This document shows, one piece after another, positions 57,802 through 64,000 of a DNA stretch of 64,000 bases. Each line of letters starts with the position of its first letter. The first letter of the stretch is position 1. The translations under genes were made by a program, and so were the position numbers. The notes below the pieces were generated by a model. That model saw only the letters and a program-made list of their open reading frames with translations. It searched no databases and had not been told where the DNA came from. Origin of the DNA: Hartmannibacter diazotrophicus (GTDB lineage Bacteria > Pseudomonadota > Alphaproteobacteria > Rhizobiales > Pleomorphomonadaceae); the NCBI RefSeq assembly GCF_900231165.1, contig NZ_LT960614.1:3160550-3224549 (forward strand), written 5' to 3'.

Positions 57802-58277
57802 GCCGCGCCCTCCCCGGCAGGCGAAGCCTCGGCCTGTCGCCCGTCCGCGCGGCGTAGCGCCAGCAAACGACGGCGCGCCGTTTCGCGATGCTCCCGGAAG
57901 CGGCCTGGCTCCCAGATTTGGAACTTGTAGCCGAGCCCGACGAAGGAGACCTCGTCGGCAATGCCCGCCATCTCGCGCAATTCGTCGGTTAGCATCACCC
58001 GCCCCTCGCCATCGAAGGACAGATGCGCCGATGCGCCATAGAAGGCGGTGGACAGAAGATCGTGGTCTTCGCTGAAGGGCTTGAAACCGGAAAGCTGGCG
58101 CTCGATCTCGCCAAGCAGCCCATTGCCGCCGGCGTCGAGCGCGGCAAAATCCAGCGACGGATAGCAGTGCAGCCCCTCGAACCCGTCGGCGGCCAGCACC
58201 TGACGGAAGGCGGCGGGGACGGAAACCCGCCCCTTGCGATCGATCCTGTTGGTATAGCTGGAAACGAAGCCGTTCAT
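57798..58277 (-). CDS. mraZ: Transcriptional regulator MraZ
   Basis: 159 residues. First gene of the dcw cluster; DNA-binding protein with two AbrB-like SpoVT folds. First half: NRIDRKGRVSVPAAFR (residues 10-25); second half: LSFDGEGRVMLTDELREMAG near 90, then FVGLGYKFQIWEPGRF. The C-terminal tail (about 140-159) is variable. Start ATG at 58277; the frame is open far upstream but without homology. MraZ of other bacteria binds TGGG-type repeats ahead of its own gene, and such repeats are present here at 58467-58499. Confidence 0.95.
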   Translation of the reverse strand: MNGFVSSYTNRIDRKGRVSVPAAFRQVLAADGFEGLHCYPSLDFAALDAGGNGLLGEIERQLSGFKPFSEDHDLLSTAFYGASAHLSFDGEGRVMLTDELREMAGIADEVSFVGLGYKFQIWEPGRFREHRETARRRLLALRRADGRQAEASPAGEGAA

Positions 58278-58790
58278 GAGGTCCCACGCAAAACGCAAAT
58301 CGCCGCCCGGCACATCCTGCCGGGGCAAATCGCAAAGCCTACGGACGGAACGGCGATCGCCCGCCCTCCGCTCCCATGCGGCAACAACGGGGCTGCGCCG
58401 GTGCTGAAGCACCGCCGGAAACCGCGGAAAATTGCGGTTAATGTCCGCCATGCGAATAGGATGGCTTGGGATAACATGGGCATACATGGGCGTCAATGGA
58501 ACCAGCCGGACCATCCCGCCGCAATTGGCGGGCTTACCCCATTGAAACACCGTTAAGCTTAACAAACCGTTGGCATCGGCTTCGGAAGGGCGCGAACTTG
58601 ATTCAAAATGAGACGTCCTGTTTACGAATTGAGGCAGGACTTGTGCGCCGCGATGCCGCGCGCTCCCCTGCCCGCCCGGCGCTTGCATCCGCGCCCGGTT
58701 GCGGAGAAAGTGCGCGGAGAACATAAGGCTCACTGACGAGATGAACGGCCGCCGGGCGCCAGCCGGACGGCCGAAGGACAGGAAGACCGC
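58278..58790. other. 513-base divergent control region, mraZ versus maoC genes
   Basis: No gene. From left to right: the long mraZ leader with a small hairpin (CGGTGC-TGAA-GCACCG, 58399-58414), the TGGG array and mraZ promoter (58467-58499), a perfect palindrome GTTAAGCTTAAC at 58552-58563, and the upstream region of the MaoC genes, whose first ATG has GGACAGGAAG ahead of it. No clear promoter for the MaoC direction was found. Confidence 0.6.
58467..58499 (-). promoter_or_regulatory. Likely mraZ promoter with MraZ-type operator repeats
   Basis: On the upper strand TGGG occurs at 58467, 58477 and 58487, with TGGA at 58497, an exact 10-base period. On the mraZ strand the same stretch contains TTGACG (58496-58491) and, 17 bases on, TATCCC (58473-58468), a reasonable -35/-10 pair. 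E. coli MraZ binds TGGGN repeats spaced by five bases (same period). Overlap of array and promoter suggests autorepression of the whole dcw cluster. The repeats read on the strand opposite to mraZ. Confidence 0.65.
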
Positions 58791-59255
58791 ATGACCGACA
58801 CACCGGCGGCCCCGCTTCGGGCCTTCGAGGATTTCACGGCCGGCGAGAGCGGAACGCTCGGCACCGTCGACGTTACCCATGACGAGGTGGTGGAATTCGC
58901 CAGCCAGTTCGACCCGCAGCCCTTCCACCTGGAGGAAGAGGCCGGCAAGGCAAGCCCGCTCGGCGGCCATGCGGCAAGCGGCTGGCACACCGGCAGCATG
59001 ATGATGCGGCTGATGGCTGAAAACCTCCTCAACATATCCCGCTCGATGGGATCCGGCGGCATTCAGGATCTGAAATGGCTGAAGCCCGTGCTCGTCGGCG
59101 ACACGCTGACGGCGGGCTACGAGATCACCGGCGTCCGCCCCTCCGCCTCGCGCACCGACCGCGGCTATGTCGACATGAAGCTCCAGATGGTCAACCAGCG
59201 CGGCGAGCGCGTGATGTCGTTCCTCTGCACCGTCATCATGGGGAGGGCCGGCTGA
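58791..59255 (+). CDS. MaoC-like hot-dog dehydratase (first of two)
   Basis: 154 residues. Hot-dog fold with the hydratase Asp/His pair in SQFDPQPFHLEEE near residue 40 and the conserved SGWHTGSMMMRLM. Members hydrate enoyl-CoA or enoyl-ACP compounds or act as thioesterase-like partners; the substrate is not clear. The stop overlaps the start of the second copy (TGATG), so the two are co-translated and may form a heterodimer. Divergent from mraZ. Confidence 0.9.
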   Translation: MTDTPAAPLRAFEDFTAGESGTLGTVDVTHDEVVEFASQFDPQPFHLEEEAGKASPLGGHAASGWHTGSMMMRLMAENLLNISRSMGSGGIQDLKWLKPVLVGDTLTAGYEITGVRPSASRTDRGYVDMKLQMVNQRGERVMSFLCTVIMGRAG

Positions 59256-59692
59256 TGGGACTTGAGGCAATCGAGCTCGGCGTTCCGGTCAAGGTCGGCT
59301 CCCACACATTCGAGGCCGAGGAAATCATCCGTTTCGCGGAGAAATACGATCCCCAGCCCTTCCATGTGGACGAGGCCGCCGCCCGCGCCTCCCACTTCGG
59401 CGCGCTCTGCGCCTCCGGCTGGCACACCTGTTCGGTCTGGATGCGGCTTACCATCACCAACACGCGCAAGAACGGCGGCTTTTCCGGCATCTCCCCGGGC
59501 ACCAAGGCGATCCGCTGGATGAAGCCGGTCTACGTCGGCGACACGCTGGAGTTCTTCAACGAGGTCACTTCGAAGCGCGAGATGAAGACCCGCCCGGGCT
59601 GGGCGCTCATCGAGGTCTTCAGCCACGCCGACAACCAGAACGGCGTCCGTGTGTTTGAAATGGAAAGCACGGTACTGGTGCCCATTGCTTAA
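59255..59692 (+). CDS. MaoC-like hot-dog dehydratase (second of two)
   Basis: 145 residues, clearly similar to the gene before it: EKYDPQPFHVDEAAA matches its active-site segment and SGWHTCSVWMRL its helix, so the pair arose by duplication. ATG at 59255 lies in the TGATG overlap with the first copy and has GGAGGG upstream. Both hold the Asp/His pair. The accessory nuclease gene follows after 170 bases. Confidence 0.9.
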   Translation: MGLEAIELGVPVKVGSHTFEAEEIIRFAEKYDPQPFHVDEAAARASHFGALCASGWHTCSVWMRLTITNTRKNGGFSGISPGTKAIRWMKPVYVGDTLEFFNEVTSKREMKTRPGWALIEVFSHADNQNGVRVFEMESTVLVPIA

Positions 59693-59862
59693 ATTTTTGG
59701 GAACACCAGCCCCCTCACCACAGCACCTGTTGCCTGAGGAAAGCACCTATATCGATCAGCATCATTTAGATTCTATTGCGGCATCCATAGCGATGCAAAG
59801 CTTTGCAACCGCCCAAGAACAATTTATAGTCGCAAACAAATTTCTCGACATCGGATGGCGAC

Positions 59863-61287
59863 GTGCTGTTCTCGGAAGCCTTCAAGATCGACCTAAAGGG
59901 CGACGAACCTTGGTTCGATCCACTTCTATCGCTTGATACGAAGCTGTACATCGACCCTTTTTTGATCTTCCAAGCTGAATTCGGCCCGTTTACTGGGGCA
60001 CACGCGGAACTCATTGCTTTTTATGAAACAGCATTTCAACTAGTAGCGGATGCTGGAGAGCAGAAACGAGCACTACCGTGGAACAAGGCTATATCGATAC
60101 TCGGTACTCCAGAGGTCGAAGAATTCTGTCTCGGATTGACCGCCTCAGGCACACGAGGATCTGGGGCTGCAGCAGGCAAAGCGAAGTTGATTGCCGATGC
60201 TTTCCATAGAGCAATTCTATTTGGCTTGGCAAATCCTGATCACTTCGAAACAATACAACTTTTCCAAGAGGGGATTGCAGAGGACACAATTTCTGATGCT
60301 GTTGGAAATATTCTGCGGCATCGTTTTGCTAATTATACAAAATTGATATGTGACGAACTTAGCATACCAACTAAGAAACACCCCCACTTGAGAGGCCGCT
60401 TTAATATTGAGACACAGCGATGGGAACGCATTGAAGTCGATGCGCCAATCAATCCATTTAGCAATAGGCAAATTCTGCTAGTTCCAAAAGAATATCTTCG
60501 CCCCATGCCGACATTAAATCCCGATGATTTTTGGGGGTATTGCTACGATCAAAGCGCGCAAGAACTCCGGACAGAACTTGGACAAGAAATAAGCCGAAAC
60601 GTAAAAAAGGAAGTAATATTAGAAAAAGCATTGAGAGACTATGAGTCAGTGGAAGAATACATAAGATTTTTGGAGCGCATAGGAGGCGCCCCATATGATT
60701 TTGACAGAGATCCAAAAGGCCTTGTCAAATGGTACAATGAATCGAAAAATTTTGTTGAGAAAAATCCAGTAAACTTGAGTTTCAATGATAGTTCCGACTT
60801 TCCAGAATTTATAGATAGATTATTGAGCATATTCAAGAATTACGTAGAAAATCATGGAGGATGGGAGTTACTACATAACGATGACGGTCATAGCAAAAGC
60901 GAAAGTGCCTGTCAGCGTCTATTTCTTGGAATAGTGCGGCACTACTGCATTGCAAACAACATAGACGTCTCGCCAGAAGTCAATATTGGCCGCGGACCTG
61001 TTGATTTTAAGATTTCACAAGGATCAGAATTTACTGCACTAATAGAAATGAAACTGGCCAAGAATTCAAAATTTTGGTCCGGATTAAAGAAGCAATTGCC
61101 AAAATATCTCGAAGCCGAAGAAATTCAGATTGGAAGATTTCTTATTATCGCCTTTACAGATTCCGACATTCAAAGGTTGAATGACATTTACAAAGAAGTT
61201 TCCGAGATCAACAGCAAGACCGGATATCAAATAAAGCACTGTGTTGTCGAAGCCATGTACAGACCACCATCAGCCTCAAGACTTTGA
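59863..61287 (+). CDS. Uncharacterised protein with RecB-like PD-(D/E)XK nuclease domain
   Basis: 474 residues from a GTG at 59863 (no ATG in frame before it; a stop at 59827 limits the start; the site is weak). The C-terminal part shows a full nuclease signature in order: E347 in a helix (SKSESACQRLFL), D381 in RGPVDFKI, E395-x-K397 in ALIEMKLAK, then Q411-x3-Y415, the QxxxY of RecB-like enzymes. The first 330 residues are not recognised; WFDPLLSLDTKLYIDPFLIF (20-35) is striking. Base composition is far poorer in GC than both flanks, with many ATA, AGA and TTA codons, so it is almost certainly acquired. No partner methylase, helicase or antitoxin gene is next to it. A role in defence is a guess from nuclease type and foreign origin. 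Confidence 0.78.
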   Translation: MLFSEAFKIDLKGDEPWFDPLLSLDTKLYIDPFLIFQAEFGPFTGAHAELIAFYETAFQLVADAGEQKRALPWNKAISILGTPEVEEFCLGLTASGTRGSGAAAGKAKLIADAFHRAILFGLANPDHFETIQLFQEGIAEDTISDAVGNILRHRFANYTKLICDELSIPTKKHPHLRGRFNIETQRWERIEVDAPINPFSNRQILLVPKEYLRPMPTLNPDDFWGYCYDQSAQELRTELGQEISRNVKKEVILEKALRDYESVEEYIRFLERIGGAPYDFDRDPKGLVKWYNESKNFVEKNPVNLSFNDSSDFPEFIDRLLSIFKNYVENHGGWELLHNDDGHSKSESACQRLFLGIVRHYCIANNIDVSPEVNIGRGPVDFKISQGSEFTALIEMKLAKNSKFWSGLKKQLPKYLEAEEIQIGRFLIIAFTDSDIQRLNDIYKEVSEINSKTGYQIKHCVVEAMYRPPSASRL

Positions 61288-61491
61288 TCGATTACAGCAT
61301 TTTCAATTCGGTTAAACAACAGGCTTAAATTCTGTGAAACTGAGGCTTAAACGACCATCCGATCGCCGTCCTATGCACCCAAACAGTGCATTCAGCGCAT
61401 CTATGCTTTCGCTAGACAAGCCACCTCTGCCTCGCCGATCCGGCCAGACAGAGTGCATCATTTTCAACGCTGAAGTGACGAACTGACTTGC

Positions 61492-62061
61492 TCAGTCCTT
61501 GGCGCGTTCGACGTAGGAGCCGTCTTCCGTCATCAGCACCACGCGGGTGCCGGTGCCGATATGCGGCGGCACCATGGTGCGGGCGCCATTGTCGAGGATC
61601 GCCGGCTTGTAGGACGAGGCGGCCGTCTGGCCCTTCACCGTCGGCTCGGTCTCGACGACTTCGAAGACGACGCGCGCCGGCAGTTCCACCGAGATCGGCA
61701 GGTCGTTGAAGCGGCTGATGCGGCAAACCATGCCTTCCTGCAGCCAGACCTTCTGGTCGCCGATCACGTCTTCCGGCACCGCGATCTGCTCGTAGCTCTC
61801 CATGTTCATGAAGTGATAGCCGTCGGCGTCGTTGTAGAGATAGCTGAAGTCCTGGTCCTCGATGAAGGCACGCTCGACCTGTTCGGTCGTCTTGTAGCGC
61901 TGCGTCGTCTTCACCCCGTCGGAGATGCGGCGCATGTCGATCTGCGTCGTCGGCGTGCCCTTGCCGGGGTGAAAGTTCTCCGCCGTCAGCACGACGTAGA
62001 GCTGATTGTCGACTTCGAGGACATTGCCCTTGCGGACTTGGCTCGCGATCACCTTGACCAT
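61492..62061 (-). CDS. efp: Translation elongation factor P
   Basis: 189 residues. Relieves ribosome stalling at polyproline stretches. Three-domain EF-P with the modification loop [12 protein letters not shown]; the Lys that is beta-lysylated in E. coli is K34 here too. OB-fold domains continue with [15 protein letters not shown] and end [26 protein letters not shown] (last part). ATG at 62061. Divergent from epmA, the ligase that modifies it. Confidence 0.97.
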   Translation of the reverse strand: MVKVIASQVRKGNVLEVDNQLYVVLTAENFHPGKGTPTTQIDMRRISDGVKTTQRYKTTEQVERAFIEDQDFSYLYNDADGYHFMNMESYEQIAVPEDVIGDQKVWLQEGMVCRISRFNDLPISVELPARVVFEVVETEPTVKGQTAASSYKPAILDNGARTMVPPHIGTGTRVVLMTEDGSYVERAKD

Positions 62062-62133
62062 GACTTGCCTTCGTTTCTGTCTTTGCCCTAAAGGCTGAAT
62101 TCCGATGGTGGCGCACGACGGGTCGGTTCACGG

Positions 62134-62151
62134 TCATATGCATTCATATGA
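62134..62151. promoter_or_regulatory. Perfect dyad between efp and epmA
   Basis: TCATATG (62134-62140), CATT, CATATGA (62145-62151): a perfect 7+4+7 inverted repeat, with two further pairing positions outside after one mismatch. It lies about midway in the 172-base divergent space, 73 bases from efp and 83 from epmA, and could serve as a shared operator or overlap one promoter. Confidence 0.4.
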
Positions 62152-62233
62152 GCGTCGTTCGAACCGCCCGAAGATCTAGGGCCACCGATTGCGCACTCCT
62201 CTTGCATTTTCAGCCCCGAAAGGGAAGCCTTTT

Positions 62234-63283
62234 ATGATCGAAGCCTCACCCTGGTGGACGCCCGACATCCATGCCGACCGCCGCCCCTTCCTGCTGGCGC
62301 GCGGGCGGATCAAGGCCGCGATCCGCCGCTGGTTCGAGGATCAGGGCTTCGTCGAGACCGAATGCGGCGCGCTGCAGGTCTCCCCCGGCAACGAGGCGCA
62401 TCTGCATGCCTTTGCCACGACGCGGGTGACGCCGGATCTTGAAGAGCAGCGGCTCTATCTCCACACCTCGCCGGAATTTTCGATGAAGAAGCTGCTGGCA
62501 GCCGGCGAGGAGAGGATCTTCGATTTCGCCCGCGTCTTCCGCAATCGCGAGCGCGGATCGTCCCACCAGAGCGAGTTCACGCTGCTGGAATGGTATCGGG
62601 CGAACGCGCCCTACGAGGCGCTGATGGACGACTGCGCCGCCCTCCTTGCCCTTGCCGCGCGGACGACCGGCATCACGGAATTTCATTTTCGCGGCCTTGC
62701 CTGCGATCCCTTCGCCGAGCCCGAGCGGCTCAGCGTCGCCAGTGCATTCCTGAAGACTGCCCGCATCGATCTTCTTGGCACCCTGACCGACGACCCGGCG
62801 GCCGAACCCGACCGTGACGCTCTCGCAAGGCAAGCCGAGGCAAAGGGTTTTCGCGTGACGCCGGACGATAGCTGGACCGACATCTACAGCCGCATTCTTG
62901 TCGAGAAGATCGAGCCGACGCTGGGCATCGGCCGCGCCACGATCCTGTGCGAATATCCGGTCTGCGAGGCAGCCCTCTCCCGCCCCCTGCCCGCCGATCC
63001 GCGCGTTGCCGAGCGCTTCGAGCTTTATGCCTGCGGGCTGGAACTCGCCAACGCCTTCGGCGAACTCACCGATCCGGCCGAGCAGCGCCGCCGCTTCGAA
63101 ATCGAGATGGACGAAAAGGAGCGCGTCTACGGCGAGCGCTATCCGCTCGACGAGGAGTTTCTAAGGGCTTTGGCCCATATGCCGCCGTCGTCCGGCATCG
63201 CCCTCGGCTTCGAGCGGCTGGTGATGCTGGCGACCGGCGCCACCCGCATCGATCAGGTGGTCTGGACGCCTCTCAAGGATTAG
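62234..63283 (+). CDS. epmA: EF-P--(R)-beta-lysine ligase EpmA
   Basis: 349 residues. Class II lysyl-tRNA synthetase-like enzyme without the anticodon-binding domain; it attaches beta-lysine to EF-P K34. Motif 2 FDFARVFRNRERGSSHQSEFT (about 98-118, shortened), TLLEWYRANAPYE, GLELANAFGEL, and motif 3 SSGIALGFERLVML. ATG at 62234 with AGGGAAG upstream. The aminomutase gene epmB, often beside it in this order, is not in the window. Confidence 0.95.
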   Translation: MIEASPWWTPDIHADRRPFLLARGRIKAAIRRWFEDQGFVETECGALQVSPGNEAHLHAFATTRVTPDLEEQRLYLHTSPEFSMKKLLAAGEERIFDFARVFRNRERGSSHQSEFTLLEWYRANAPYEALMDDCAALLALAARTTGITEFHFRGLACDPFAEPERLSVASAFLKTARIDLLGTLTDDPAAEPDRDALARQAEAKGFRVTPDDSWTDIYSRILVEKIEPTLGIGRATILCEYPVCEAALSRPLPADPRVAERFELYACGLELANAFGELTDPAEQRRRFEIEMDEKERVYGERYPLDEEFLRALAHMPPSSGIALGFERLVMLATGATRIDQVVWTPLKD

Positions 63284-63316
63284 GGCTTGCTGTTGGCTGG
63301 AATCGCGGAGACCGAC

Positions 63317-63673
63317 ATGAACAACGCAGACACCGATGAGATCGAAACACGGCTGGACCCGACATTTCGCAACGGTTCCGTGACCGCTGTCGGCATCGTC
63401 TCCGGCTTCTCCCTGAGCTTCATCACCCGCTGGGCAACCAATCCCGTGCCTTGGGACGTGCTCGACGTCTTTGCTCTCGTGCCGCTCATCGCCGGCACGG
63501 CGCTCCAGGTCCTGGCGATCCATATTCTCCTGTCACCGGACAGCTTGAGGCTGAGCGTCTATGGCCGCGCGCGGCGGTCGTTCGTCGTCGGCCTCGTCCT
63601 CACCACGATTGGCTGTTCGATCGCCATTGCCGTCGACGCCATCGAGGCGGCTCCCGGCCGTCTGATCTCGTAA
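63317..63673 (+). CDS. Small integral membrane protein, unknown function
   Basis: 118 residues from ATG at 63317 with GGAG upstream. Three predicted transmembrane helices: about 21-40, 50-72 and 87-108. No family recognised with confidence. It starts 34 bases after epmA and ends 23 bases before the Rdx-family gene, so all three may share a transcript. Confidence 0.75.
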   Translation: MNNADTDEIETRLDPTFRNGSVTAVGIVSGFSLSFITRWATNPVPWDVLDVFALVPLIAGTALQVLAIHILLSPDSLRLSVYGRARRSFVVGLVLTTIGCSIAIAVDAIEAAPGRLIS

Positions 63674-63695
63674 GTCCACGCGAAGGAAACCGGTC

Positions 63696-64000
63696 ATGTC
63701 TTCGGAACAAAAGCCCACAGTCACCATCGCCTATTGCCGCCAGTGCCACTGGCTGCCGCGCGCTGCCTGGATGGCGCAGGAGGTTCTCCATACATTCTCC
63801 GAGGAAGTCGGCGCGGTAACGCTCATTCCCGGCACTGGCGGCATCTATGAGGTCCACTGCGACGGCAATCTCATCTGGGAGCGCAAGCGCGACGGCGGCT
63901 TTCCCGATGCGGCCGAACTGAAGCGGCGCATCCGCAACCTCATCGATCCGGACCGTGACCTTGGCCACGTCGACCACAAGGAAGGCCCGGCCGCCGGGGA
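63696..64000 (+). CDS. SelT/SelW/SelH-like (Rdx family) protein, 3' end cut by window edge
   Basis: ATG at 63696; open for 101 codons to the edge with no stop. Thioredoxin-like Rdx fold: the redox motif is C14-R-Q-C17 in IAYCRQCHWL, the Cys/Cys form of the selenoprotein CxxU motif. It is followed by VTLIPGTGGIYEV and LIWERKRDGGFPDAAELKRRI, both typical. Function is presumed redox but not established. Not visible as a closed frame because its stop lies outside the window. Confidence 0.88.
   Translation, partial: MSSEQKPTVTIAYCRQCHWLPRAAWMAQEVLHTFSEEVGAVTLIPGTGGIYEVHCDGNLIWERKRDGGFPDAAELKRRIRNLIDPDRDLGHVDHKEGPAAG

Noticed and set aside
58278-59270. Longer MraZ reading frame of 490 codons
   Set aside because: MraZ homology starts at the ATG at 58277; the extra part is antisense to the MaoC genes and crosses the likely mraZ promoter.
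61288-61491. Small gene or partner for the nuclease
   Set aside because: No frame with a plausible start, ribosome site or composition was found in the 204 bases.

Overview
The window is a high-GC alphaproteobacterial chromosome segment, most likely from the Hyphomicrobiales (Rhizobiales). The basis is gene content and order: an iscS-sufBCD-sufS-sufT-sufA cluster, a complete dcw division and wall cluster ending in ftsQAZ and followed by lpxC-bamD-recN, an efp/epmA pair, and many 4-base ATGA gene overlaps. I cannot fix the genus from sequence alone. No tRNA, rRNA, CRISPR array, IS element or prophage was recognised.

Left part (1-14.2 kb). A leftward purine-catabolism operon uraH-xdhA-xdhB-xdhC (xdhC is cut by the window edge) lies downstream of a LysR regulator. 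Then come a quinone oxidoreductase, a SulP anion transporter with a terminator-like hairpin in its upstream region, an alpha/beta hydrolase, a RhlE-type DEAD-box helicase, a diguanylate cyclase, a TfoX-N protein and TenA.

14.4-32 kb. The leftward SUF iron-sulfur operon holds two cysteine desulfurases, SufBCD, SufT and SufA. Its upstream region carries an Irr-box-like sequence and a second AT-rich dyad. It is followed by a COG2945-type hydrolase, anmK, tyrS, a 1103-residue AsmA-like protein, bcp, a DUF455 ferritin-like protein and an M23 peptidase.

32-33.4 kb is an accessory islet of lower GC with one uncharacterised gene. Its product has a HEPN-like RNxxxH motif followed by a C-terminal helix-turn-helix-like segment.

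33.5-58.3 kb. A leftward run of essential genes reads, in transcription order, mraZ-rsmH-ftsL-ftsI-murEF-mraY-murD-ftsW-murG-murC-murB-ddl-ftsQ-ftsA-ftsZ, a terminator, lpxC, bamD, recN and prfB. murE and murF are fused into one 966-residue reading frame. prfB carries the classical +1 programmed frameshift. A 10-base-periodic TGGG array overlaps the likely mraZ promoter and looks like an MraZ operator.

58.8-64 kb. Two MaoC-like hydratases are followed by a strongly AT-rich accessory gene for a RecB-like PD-(D/E)XK nuclease of unknown role. Then come efp and epmA (divergent, with a perfect dyad between them), a small membrane protein and a selenoprotein-W-like (Rdx) protein that runs off the edge. 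The two accessory genes are the best candidates for undescribed biology.
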